Part shown: positions 46,873 to 56,697 of the stretch, piece by piece
Layout: the number at the start of each line of letters is the position of its first letter
How positions within the stretch are numbered: the first letter of the stretch is position 1
From: Pascua guehoae
Lineage: Eukaryota; Basidiomycota; Tremellomycetes; Trichosporonales; Trichosporonaceae
Assembly: GCA_001600415.1 (NCBI GenBank)
Contig: BCJX01000006.1
Location: 1,734,364-1,798,363, forward strand
Length of the DNA stretch: 64,000 nt
Direction: 5' to 3'
Position numbers and translations under genes: made by a program
The notes under the pieces: model-generated
Told to the model about the DNA's origin: nothing
The model's database searches: none
Seen by the model: the letters and a program-made list of their open reading frames with translations, nothing else

Positions 46873-47583
46873 CTAGCGGCCAGAGTGCGCCACGGGTTCC
46901 GGAAACGCGAGAGTCGACGATGCGAGCGAGAGCGTGCTCGAGTTGGAACTGGTATTGAAACGGGTCTTTTCCGTCATGGGACCGCTGGCTTGGCGGGCCG
47001 CAGGGTCGGGCGGGAGTGAGCGGGGGAGACTGTGACTGCGGACATGGTCGAGAATGGGGTAACGCGCGACGGGTTCGGGGTACGATGGGGGAGCCGTCGC
47101 TGGCGCCAGCGGAAGGCGGTTGAAGCTCGCTGGGTCGACAAAGCTGTGTTCCGAGTATGCGCTGGTTTGGCTCGCGGCGGGGTCTGCAGGGAGGGGACGG
47201 GGGAGACTCCGAAGGTAGTCGAGGTAGGCCTGGTGGCTGTCGGGCTCCTGGCTGCGCTCCCTCGCTGCTCGCTTCTTGTCCATCCTCTGGCGAATGTAGA
47301 CGATCAATCCGCCAATGGCGAGCACCTTTGGTGTCAGTACCAGGCTGGACAGGCAGGCAAGATCCCACCACAGGACCCGGGGGTCAAGACTCACCGCACC
47401 GACGCCGAAGAAGACAATCATGACGATTTGCTCGTGCGAGACCTTCCTATGGGCCTCGCGGGGATCGTACCCAATAGCTCGCGCGCGCATCCCCGACAGA
47501 CCTGGCGAGTCGGCCGGGACGGGCGTTGACCTGACAAGGACGGCGGTTGCGCCTACGACGACGAGATACTGGGCGAGGAGCAT
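46873..47583 (-). CDS. Small single-pass membrane protein with signal peptide and PPxY tail (cluster member 2)
   Basis: Two exons on the minus strand: 47583-47395 and 47325-46873, joined in phase 0, 213 residues. The N-terminus MLLAQYLVVVGATAVLV looks like a signal peptide. A short ectodomain precedes a single helix, IVMIVFFGVGA|VLAIGGLIVYI, followed by RQRMDKKRAARE as stop-transfer. The cytosolic tail contains an internal duplication (SLPRPLPADPAASQ and SLPRSLPPDPAARQ) and APPSYPEPVARY with a PPxY motif. The start at 47583 is preferred over upstream Met codons because it places the hydrophobic segment first. The intron would translate in frame without a stop, so retention would insert 23 residues into the helix. 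Family unknown. Confidence 0.65.
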   Translation of the reverse strand: MLLAQYLVVVGATAVLVRSTPVPADSPGLSGMRARAIGYDPREAHRKVSHEQIVMIVFFGVGAVSLDPRVLWWDLACLSSLVLTPKVLAIGGLIVYIRQRMDKKRAARERSQEPDSHQAYLDYLRSLPRPLPADPAASQTSAYSEHSFVDPASFNRLPLAPATAPPSYPEPVARYPILDHVRSHSLPRSLPPDPAARQASGPMTEKTRFNTSSNSSTLSLASSTLAFPEPVAHSGR

Positions 47584-48428
47584 GGTGGAGTGGGTAGTTT
47601 GCAATGCATGATTGTGGGGGCACGAGGTCGCTATATGTAGTGCACAATCTGCACGATACCTGCACGACACTGGACGACTTTGTTTGTCGCAACCTGCCGG
47701 ATGCGTCTAGCTAGTTTGGCCAAAACAAATCCTAAATTGTTGGACTATCGTTGCCAGCTAACCTCCTTAAGCACCTTGGCGTCTTGGCCGACTTTTACGT
47801 TCCGGCTGCGGCGTCTGTCCGTCGTCGGCGACAGAGGTCGGGGTGATAAGCGGGTGTGGGGTTGCACTATTAGGGCGCTAACGCGTTCATTCTCGGTCCA
47901 TGATCTCACCCACGACAGGGTTCCTGGGGGTTCTTGGGGGGTTCTTGGACTTTCTTGGCCTGTGCTGGCCGCGGCCTTGGCGGACATGTGCTCAGCGTTC
48001 AGGGGGGTGTCACCACGTCTACATTGTACGTACATTGCCAGTCCCATGGCCCCAAATGCATACAGTAGATGCTATGTAAACTACCTGCTGTGACTGCGCT
48101 CCACACCGGGGAGCCCGCCCTTGGCAACGCACATCACCCACTTGGCGCCGTTGCCGGAGGGTACAATGGCGGCGGTGCCGCAGGTGCACCCCCGGGCACT
48201 CCCCAGACGTCACTGTCGTCATTTCGGCCATTGCTGACCTCGCCGCGTTTTGAGTTGCTCGTCGCGTCGATGCATGGGACTGACTGCCAGGCGACTCCAG
48301 TCGCCTGTTGGCTTGTGACCCCGGACTGTAATCAAACCCGGCGAGGTTCCCTTCGGCACCTGCAAACAACTAAAGCCACCTGTGTTGCGTCTCTCCACAA
48401 GCCCACCCACGACGTACCACTATCCAAA
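47584..48428. other. Intergenic region, no recognised gene
   Basis: Promoter side of cluster member 2. Nothing recognised beyond short unrelated open frames. Confidence 0.4.
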
Positions 48429-48763
48429 TCACGAACAAGAGCCCATCAGGCCATGTGCGTTTCGCAGTTGAAGATGGGACTGTGAACCGATCACTTCCCC
48501 AGCACGGTCTGTCCACGATGCACTCGAGGTGGCCTCGATGCCAGTCGCCGGGAGTTCCACAAAGGCCGTCATCACATAGTGTTCTTTGGTGGCGGACATC
48601 AAGTCAGTCACTGCTGATGCTGTTACGGCCCGCGTGTTCGTTGCTGAGTGCACTAGTGTAGCGGTGGGGGGAACGGACACTGGTGTCACAGAGTCCACAG
48701 GTGTGGTGCTGCCGTGGCGCAGTTGAGCGCGCCCAAGAGGATGAGATTCTGGATGAGCATCAT
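48429..48763 (-). pseudogene. Possible decayed secreted-protein gene (signal peptide followed by frameshift)
   Basis: On the minus strand ATG 48763 opens MMLIQNLILLGALNCATAAP, a good signal peptide, but the frame stops after four more codons. Shifting one frame right after the cleavage-like AAP gives a long Ser/Thr/Val/Ala-rich reading frame (VDSVTPVSVPPTATLVHSAT ... VMTAFVELPATGIEATSS) to 48429, resembling a mucin-like ectodomain. A TATA-like sequence lies about 60 bp upstream. There is no room for an intron at the shift. No transmembrane helix follows. It could also be chance. Confidence 0.3.
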
Positions 48764-49432
48764 GAGGAATTAGTTTTTCAGGATGAGGGTGCCGATGAGT
48801 AGCATGAGCACGGTGCCGTTCTTATATTCTACAGCCGGCGAGCATGTTCCTGTTCGTTGCCACCGCCATCGACGTTGCTGATGTCCATGGGTTGGGACCG
48901 GTCTCGCGTAGGTCGACTATCGCGCGAGCTGAAGTTTCTGCCTTCGAGGTGCTGCCGAGCTAGCAGGTGCATGGCAGGGGTTGTATTCCATCTAGGAGCA
49001 GTCGTTGCGCACGTGATAAGTGGTGAAATGGTAGAATGGTAGAGGCTGTGCTTGTAGTCGTGGTGGGTGAACCAGAACGGAGTTTACGGGACCTTTCTTA
49101 CCATCGGCCGCTAACGTTGTCTTGCCAAATGATGACCAGCAACTCCGTTGTCGGGAGATCAAGGCAGTTTCAGATAAGTACGGGCATAGTACGAGATCCG
49201 TCCATAGTGGGTGTCACATGTCATGCCCTCTGCTAGTCCGTGCAAGACGACCACGAGTCTCCTTGGATAGCGAGTGTGCAAGGAGTGGCAGCGTGCGAGG
49301 GCAGCGTCGGCTTGAGATAGGATACATCAAACGGCATCATGCTACTGGGGTATGAATGGAAACGGAACAGTCGGTGCAAGATACAAGCAGTGGGCCAGCC
49401 ACTATTGGTGTGTGTGTGCTACACCAAACGCC
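48764..49432. other. Intergenic region, no gene seen
   Basis: Nothing recognised on either strand. Confidence 0.4.
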
Positions 49433-50100
49433 TTAGACGCGGCGGGTAAGGAGGCGGGGCTCGCCGGCGACGTCACGGGGACCCTGGGGCGGCTCGCCGT
49501 AGGGGTTGGCCGATGGCGAAAAGTTGTCCTCGACGGGGTACGGGCTGGGGTCGACGTTGACGTTGACCGTCTCTGCGTGCTCGATAAACTCGGGCTCGGA
49601 CACGCGCGACATGGTCGGGTACAGACCGGTGCCGGGTCCGCCGGCGGGGGCCATGCCAAAGCCCTTTTCGGCCGACGAGTGGCTGTTGTCGAACGGGGTC
49701 GCGCCCGAGTCCTGGCGGAACGTGTTGCCCGATGCCGGTGCTCCGGGGCTGGGACGGCGGGACATGGAGATCATGAACCAGACGACGGCGATCTGGGTGT
49801 GTTAGTTGCATTGTACGTTGTACTCTGGGGGTGGGGACTTACGATGAGGAGGAAGCCGCAGATGAGCGGGAGACCAATGTAGAGGAACATCTTGGTGGGG
49901 CTGAGGCTCTTGAGGATCTGGGCCTTGATCTGGTCCTTGATCATGTCCTTGATGCCGTCGCTCGCCGCGTCGCCGGCGGAATTGACAACCGAACCGACGC
50001 CGCCACCGACAGCGCCTCCGACATCGTTGACGACGGCACCAAGGTCGAGTGCCAGAGCTGGCGCAGCGACGAAGAGCAGAGCGGCGAGGGAGGCAGACAT
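49433..50100 (-). CDS. Small single-pass membrane protein with signal peptide (cluster member 3)
   Basis: Two exons on the minus strand: 50100-49843 and 49792-49433, joined in phase 0, 205 residues. A clear signal peptide (MSASLAALLFVAAPALA) is followed by a Gly/Val/Asp-rich stretch, a charged amphipathic helix (DMIKDQIKAQILKSLSP) and then one membrane helix KMFLYIGLPLICGFLLI|IAVVWFMIS. The tail is Pro/Ser/Gly-rich and ends DVAGEPRLLTRRV. The segment LSPTKMFLYIGLPLI resembles FTPARLFLWIGIPII of the neighbouring plus-strand gene at 51542, suggesting common ancestry. No known family recognised. Confidence 0.68.
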
Positions 50101-51541
50101 GGTGGAGTATGTGGTGTGGGCTAGTTGCAAGTATGTAGTGGCAGGTGGTGTGCCGGGAAGAGAGTGATGGCAGTTGGTGTAAATGAGTGTGGGTGGTTGG
50201 AACCAGACAAGTTGGAGTTGGAGGGCTGATGGGGCAGTCGTCTCCAGAGGTCCTCCTTATATCTCTTTCTTGGATACTAGTGCAACCTACCTGCCCAACC
50301 TTGATACCACTGGAGACAGAGCTGAGACGGCGGGACGGCACACCCCGATTGTGTCGCCCTTGGTCATGTGTCAACCTTGTGCGTCAGAGTTGATGTGCTT
50401 CAACTGTGCTTCATCTTGAGGAGCCGCTTCCTAGTATCAGCGTGGTCAACAACGGTGTCAACTGGGACTTGAACAACTCGGGGGGCGATGACTTGGAGAG
50501 CGGGTGACATGGCCAGACCAGAGCACCCCCCGTCCCCTGGCGGAAGTAGAAGTCTGCCAAGTCCTCTCCGACGGAGTGAGGGGTATCCGACAACAAACTA
50601 CCACCCTCTGTGCTCCGTGAGTCATGCGGCGGAGTCTCCTGGTCTGAGGGCAGCAATGGGCAAATTCATGATGGAACGCGTTCCTCTGCTCCTGCTGTGG
50701 TGACATCGGGGGCGATACGATACTTCGGGGGGAGGCACCAAAATGTGCGCCGGAAGGTGACAGCCGCTGTATGACCCGCCAGGGGTGGACGGAGCGGTGA
50801 CAGGTATTACTGGCGTGAGAGCAGCACCGCTCAAAGGGTGGGCCGGGAGGGCAAGGGGCTTGGCGTTGTGGGAGGAGGAGTGTGAGACGTGAAACGCGTC
50901 CTCCACCACCCCTGGCGGTTTGACGGGACCAATTGCGCTGATCCGCTCCCCCTTATTGCTGCCGAGGGCCATCCAGTCATCCAGCCATCCGTCGCTTGAA
51001 ACGTTTCGACCCCGACAACCCTTGTTCTTCCCCATCTGCATCATCCACAACCCAAGACACTCACCTCATTGCGATGCTCAACGCTGCAAGACGAATCCAT
51101 CCCCCTTGAAATCAATTCACCCCTCGTTTCGCTAACCGTTCAAGACGACGATATACGAGAACACTACCAAAGCCGTGCAAGCTGTTACGTTTCAGCCTGC
51201 CATCTGAAAGGGACTTCATACAGACTCGACACATTGTCGACACCCAACCCCCCACATCGATACAGCGTCGACACATGTACCCCACTAACCCTAGTACGAT
51301 TCCGTCAGACTCTGTGGGATGCGTCCATCCTCGCCGCCGAGCTTGTCATACTTAGGCAAGATCAAACCTACATTCCATCCCCCGATCCCCATTCTTTCAT
51401 CCAAACGTTGATTCCCACCCAACATTCGCACTACCAGGTTGGCCACCCACTCCAACATCTCTCCCGGCCTCGCCATCACCTACAATCCATCGTCACCTTG
51501 CCATCCATCCTCATCTCGCATCAGCCCCACCCGTCCCCGTC
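50101..51541. promoter_or_regulatory. Divergent promoter region of cluster members 3 and 4
   Basis: 1.4 kb between two divergently transcribed paralogous genes. The last 500 bp before 51542 are rich in CATC, CACC and TCGACAC strings and look like promoter and leader. No other gene seen. Confidence 0.45.
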
Positions 51542-52065
51542 ATGGCGCCATTCCCCGAGGCGATGGAGCACGCAGCGCAGGTCGCTCCGCGTTCTATCGG
51601 GTCCTTGCTAGCGGACACGGCCCAGAAGCAGGCAATGAAGAAGATTAAAGAGTACTTTACGCCCGCGAGGCTGTTTCTGTGGATTGGCATTCCAATCATC
51701 TTTCTCGTCATCTTTTGGGTGAGTCGCGTTTGTTTTCAGCCACGGCGACGACGATGGGGGTCGGGCGGGGACGAGTGGCTAACCGGCAGGGCGTGGCGTT
51801 CTGGGGCTTCTTCTACCTCCTCAAGAAGAAGCTGTTCAAGGAGATTGAAATGCGCTACTACCTCCAGGCAAGGACCGCGCAAGGGACCTTTATGGCATCG
51901 ACGACCAATGTCACCACCGATGCCCGAGCGTCGTCGATATACTCGTCCGACACGGCCGATACGGGGGCCACCGCCAACCCATATGCGGCGGTAGCGGAGC
52001 GCTTTGATTCGGCCCCCAGCGGCGAGCTCGTCCCACCACCAAAGCCGGGGTACTACTCGCCGTAG
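51542..52065 (+). CDS. Small single-pass membrane protein (cluster member 4)
   Basis: Two exons: 51542-51718 and 51790-52065, joined in phase 0, 150 residues. No signal peptide; a short N-terminal stretch with an amphipathic helix (QKQAMKKIKEYFTPARLFL) leads into the membrane helix WIGIPIIFLVIFW|GVAFWGFFYLL, ended by KKKLFKEIE. The tail is Ser/Thr/Ala-rich with PPPKPGYYSP at the very end. The helix region resembles the neighbouring divergent gene at 49433-50100. Function unknown. Confidence 0.65.
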
Positions 52066-52719
52066 TCGCGCTCGTCTTCTCCCCCCTCTCGCCATCGCAT
52101 TCCAACGCATTCCAACCTCGCATTCAATTGCATCCCAATAACGGCATCCCAACAATCGCATCCAAACTGCATCCTGCATAGCGCGCACCAGCCTGCATCC
52201 CAACCACCCAGCACCATGCCCTATTCCATCCACCCCGCATCGACCTCAACACGAACCCCACTCAGCATCATCCAGCATCACACTACAGCATGTCAACCAC
52301 CACTACATCTTGCATCGCTACCCCGCACCACACCACTTCCACCGCCACGACGAAAGGACACTCGCTCCCCGCAACCATAGGATACTCGTACCACAGCGTG
52401 GTTATCACGACCGCCTAGACCCCCATAGAGATTGTAGCATGCGGCCTTCAATGTAGAGTACCTCTTCTGCACGCGCCTCGGAACCACACGATTGCACGAT
52501 GTACAGAGACAGCTTGCATGCCGGCCGTGCCGCGTGGCGTCGATGCGTCATGATGAAGCGGTAGAGTTGCAAGGCGGTGCCGCTGGCCGAGCCAGGCACT
52601 GGACACTGTGGGGCAGAGGCATGCTCGTATGAAATGCATGATGTACCAAGAATTACACCCATATTGTACAATACGTTGCTCGCGGTCCAAATGTCTATGT
52701 CTACGCTGCGCGCAGGCCC
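52066..52719. other. Intergenic region between convergent genes
   Basis: Contains a loose run of GCATCC/GCATTCCAA units at 52090-52290, without a clean period. No gene recognised. Confidence 0.45.
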
Positions 52720-53458
52720 CTAGCCGTAGCGGGTGACGGGTTCAGGATACGCCGGGGGAGCTGTATATGGTGGGGGAGGGTTTACGCTGTCGTGTCAGTC
52801 GGGTTTCCCAAATTGCAGGATATGGTATCACTGGGTACTCACGGCGACGTCTGGTCTGGGAGGGTGTGTTGTGGTCCCCCACCGGAATAAAGAAGGGTAG
52901 ATGGCTGGGCGGCCCCGTACGTAGTGACTGGGCTCGCGCCATACGAGCCGTACGTGCTGTACGTGGTAGGCGGCGGTCGGTTCGCGTACGCGCGCGACGC
53001 AGCGACGGCGGCAGTACCGATACACTAGAGGTTAGTCACTATCACTCGTACCCGTGTTTGGATGGAGGATTTGGGAGACTCACACAAAACTTGATGACGA
53101 GTCCGAGAATAATCAAGCCGCCAATGACGCCAATGATGGGTGCGATAATGTTGACGGGGAAACCTAGTCCCCTGTCGCTCTTGCCCCACGGACTCCAGTC
53201 GTTGGACGTCGATGTGGGCAGTTGATAGTAGGAGCGCGAGGTGGAGGTGGAGGAGGAGGCAGTGGAGTTGGCTGGGCCAGCGGAACCAATGGCACTGGCG
53301 GGGTAGGAAGTGGCGGATGACGGGGATGAGGTGGTAGAGGAAGCGACATAGAAAGAGCCAGTGGGGAAAGGTTCAATGAGGGGATCGTCTTGGGGTAGTG
53401 GTGCAGCGGCGACGGTGGCAACGAGCGAAAGAATGATGGCGAGGGTTGTGGAGCGCAT
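52720..53458 (-). CDS. Small single-pass membrane protein with signal peptide and PPxY motifs (cluster member 5)
   Basis: Three exons on the minus strand: 53458-53084, 53024-52843, 52786-52720; phases 0 and 2, 207 residues. Signal peptide MRSTTLAIILSLVATVAAAP, then a Ser/Thr/Tyr-rich ectodomain (about residues 25-95) that should be heavily O-glycosylated, then the membrane helix VNIIAPIIGVIGGLIILGLV ending at IKFC|CIGTAAVAASR. The tail is Tyr/Ser/Pro-rich and ends PPPPYTAPPAYPEPVTRYG, with two PPxY motifs. The layout resembles fungal Wsc/Mid2-type sensors or Rsp5-binding adaptor proteins, but without a cysteine-rich WSC domain. An in-frame ATG at 53497 would hide the signal peptide. The end of the tail resembles YPEPVARY of the gene at 46873. 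Confidence 0.72.
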
Positions 53459-54033
53459 GATCAAGGTTTGAGGTCTTGTGGGGGATAGAGGATTCATGGC
53501 ATCTCAGCCTGTTGGAGCCCGTCTATATACATAGTTTGTGCGAGAGCTTGGCTTCCAAAGTTCTGCCAGAAGATGCCAAGCCCTTGATAACACGACAAAG
53601 ACGAACCTGGCCTGGTCGCGATGGTCGCGATGGCCGCGATGGCCGCGATGGCCGCTTGCACCGCATCGCCTGCATCGCCATGGCCGTCAGCAACCCGTCG
53701 GAATGTCGGGGTGGCGGTGCCATGTCAGCGTCCCCAGCTGCTGTATCCTGGCGAGTTGCCGACCGTAGCGAGATATTCCGGGGTGGGTTTGAAATGTCTT
53801 GGCGAAATGACATCAACGGCATTTCAGCCCACAAGTCTGGTCAAGGACACTAGTAGTGCCCTGAAAACCGTGCCAAGCGCATCAAAGCACTGGTCGGAAG
53901 CAAAGGATGCGCACATTCCTGACATAGTCGAGCTACTCCAGATAACAGATAACAGGACGGTGCATGAGAGGGGCAACAATAATAGAACCAGTGTTGTGAT
54001 GAGTGCCTGTTACGGCCGATGAAACCTCTGCCG
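53459..54033. other. Intergenic region
   Basis: No gene recognised apart from a 9-bp tandem repeat at 53613-53657. Confidence 0.45.
53613..53657. repeat. 9-bp tandem repeat (TGGCCGCGA)
   Basis: Five units: two TGGTCGCGA, two TGGCCGCGA and a final TGGCCGCTT. Confidence 0.9.
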
Positions 54034-56697
54034 TCACACCCCAGTCCTGCGTCGGCCACCGCGTGCCATGGCCAGGAGATTTCGGACCACTCCTCGCCGG
54101 TTGTTCATCGAAACGGCTACCTGTATACATCAGAATCAATCTCCGAAACATGGGCAAGTCGGCTTTGGGTCAGGACAAACGACTGCAAGTACTCACCAAC
54201 GAGCCCACGAGGACAATGGTATACGCTATGTAGAGCTGAGGTCAGTTGCGCGACGTATCGTCGTCACTCACGACTACCAAGGACCATCCTGTCTCGACCA
54301 GTTGGACCAGTGGACTCAGGGGAGGCTTCTGATACAGGATGTAATCGAGGGTCACCGTGTTATTCCCCAGAGCCAGGAGGCCCAAAAGACTGATAGCGAG
54401 ACCCATGCCAATCTGCAAGCCATGGATGATTACGTGTGCTGATCCCTGAAAGCGGTATCGCACCAGCGAGCGCGCGGCGACGAGGAGCAAGGTGACACCC
54501 TGGCAACGTTGTTAGCAAGCAGGCGGGTGTGCGAGGCGGCGCAAACAAAACACGTACAGCAGCAGGATATAGCCACATGACGCCGCTGAGCATTGCATTG
54601 ATGAGATCGGTCAACATGACTGCAACCTTGCCCAAGGCTTCCATTGGCACTTCGGAATTGAGCGTATCATTGGTTGAAATGGTCGCGTTGATCAGAAAGA
54701 GGTCCACGTATTGGTCGTAGATCTCCTCGCTCAGATCAACGCCATATTCCTGGAATGCTCAGCACAAATGTGGGGCGTTCGGTGTGCAGACATGCTCACT
54801 GTCGCAATGGCAACGATAATCTGCCCCAGAAACTGGTACATCATGACGAATGGATTGTCCTCTCCTGGCACCATGTTTCCGGCCAGCTCCGCTAGCATGG
54901 CGTATTCGTCACGAAACGTCGGATTTAAGTCGAGCCGATCGAGGTAGTTTGAGTATTTCCGCAAGACTGCGTCAGAAAGCCCAGTGCCGGTCCCTTGATT
55001 GATTCCTTCGAGGGCCTCGAGTGTCTTTGTCACGTATAAGAAGGCGCGATTGAGGCCTTCCCAAAGGGAAGTGATTGTAATTTGGTTCTGTGCGCTATTA
55101 AATACGAGCAGGCAGAGGGAGCGCTCTTAGGCAACTGAGTCAACTCACGATCATGGCTGCGGAAAGGACGAGCATGACAAAGTGCAGTGGGTAGTGGATG
55201 GCTTCCCATACGGCCATCTTTGTCGGGTCGGGGAGATCAGCTTCGGAAAACGACCCGAAGAGGAAGGCCCAAAGGGTGTACATGATCCCAATGGCTGGCT
55301 GTTAGCTCTCGAGTTCTGACAGTCTGTACCCCATTGCCTCCAACGAGGAAACACACTCAGGAATGCCTGGGCATAGGTAATCGCACTGTTGTCGTTGAGC
55401 CCCGTGGACGCCCGGGACAGTGTTCGGACGATGCTAACAAAGCCATCGCCTCTGCAAAGTCAGCTCTGCAGGGTCTTTTTTTGGTCGCGACATACACAAT
55501 AACAATGGTAAGCGAGCCGTAGCGCTGTGTTACCCGTTCCAGGACGATGGATGATGGCGTGGCACAGATATAAAAGTTGAAGGCGATGGACACGAACTCG
55601 ACCACAATGGTTAGATAGAAGATGGCAATCTTTGCGCCGATAGCCGCCACCGATCGAGCAGGGATCGCAAGTGATATGATACACAGGATAATCGAGGCGA
55701 CCAGTGTTGCAGTGTAGGCAATGATTCTGGAGACAGGCCGTTTCACTCGCCGACCATCTCGGATGACTGCACCGTCAGCCACGCGCACCTGTCCGCTTAG
55801 GGCTTACCGAGGATGTATTGGATGACAAGCAGCAACCGGTGAATCGTGTATGAGATGACGTCGGTGAGAAAGCTTTCATTTGCCAGGTCTGTTGACGTGA
55901 ACATCAGGATCTTTGGCTGCGGCACAGCACCCAGTCCAGTCCTCACAACCCCCACTGACAGGGTACGACTGAGACTCACTGTGGGCGACCCAGGCCTTGG
56001 TGGTGATACCCGGTATTGTATCCGGAACCTGAATGAGGCTTAAGTTCCAGCCTCCGGCGGCGGCGCCCATGTACACAAAGAGGACCATCTGGAGCGCCTT
56101 GAATAAGCGGTGAAACTTGTCGTTTGCTTCGAAATGGACGTCATAGAGGGTCTGCGTCGACCACACCCACATGATCAGGGCGTAATAGGAGAGATACACT
56201 GGTATGCTGGCGGCCGTGGATAGCGAGTGAGTATTGCCAAAGACCATGAGAACGGCGGCGACAATGAGACCTGCGATCAGCGCGAGCCCCAAACCCCAAT
56301 AGCGCACTGAAGAAGAGGTCGAGCCAGTTGTACGACTCGTGCTCGCACGGGTGCCATGGTCCGTTCGGGTCTTCAAGTGGTCGATGGCGCCATGGGAGGG
56401 GTTTGATCTCCTTGTGGCATCGATGTCGCGTGATGCGAGGAGCATAGGCGTGGTTGGTTTCGCTAGTGATGTTAGACGAGAAGCTGCAGTAGAGACATAC
56501 CACCCGTTTGCCACCAGCTGTTGGGAGCATCGCCGACACTGCCCATCCGCATCCACCTCTACCCGATCAGCAGTCTCGGATGGCCCCGGTTCTTCTGTCG
56601 TCGATTTGACCCAGGGCGGTGGCCATTGTGGTGATTGCGGCCCCTTCTCGCTGTCGGCGCCGGAGTGTTGTGGAGACGCAGCGCGAGGAGCCTCCAT
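54034..56697 (-). CDS. LtrA-like (low temperature requirement A) multi-spanning membrane protein
   Basis: About twelve exons on the minus strand: 56697-56501, 56462-56308, 56270-55980, 55888-55808, 55766-55496, 55451-55357, 55294-55149, 55087-54800, 54749-54558, 54499-54272, 54235-54197, 54120-54034, about 689 residues. After a hydrophilic N-terminus comes WRHRPLEDPNGPW and YNWLDLFFSLIVAAVLMV, then MWVWSTQTLYDVHFEANDKF, FKALQMVLFVYMGAAAGGWN, SYTIHRLLLVIQYIL, ERVTQRYGSLTIVIVGDGFV and VWEAIHYPLHFVMLVLSAAM. These match the LtrA pattern (DLFF, W-Q-x-x-DVRF, SRL-L--QY, GEG, HFPFH). Multiple helices follow to the end. The function of fungal LtrA proteins is unknown. The 55980/55888 junction and the last exon are the least certain; two introns are only 37-38 nt. 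Confidence 0.72.

Noticed and set aside
51069..51611. 180-codon open frame upstream of cluster member 4
   Set aside because: It overlaps the start of the better-supported gene in another frame and looks like pyrimidine-rich leader sequence.
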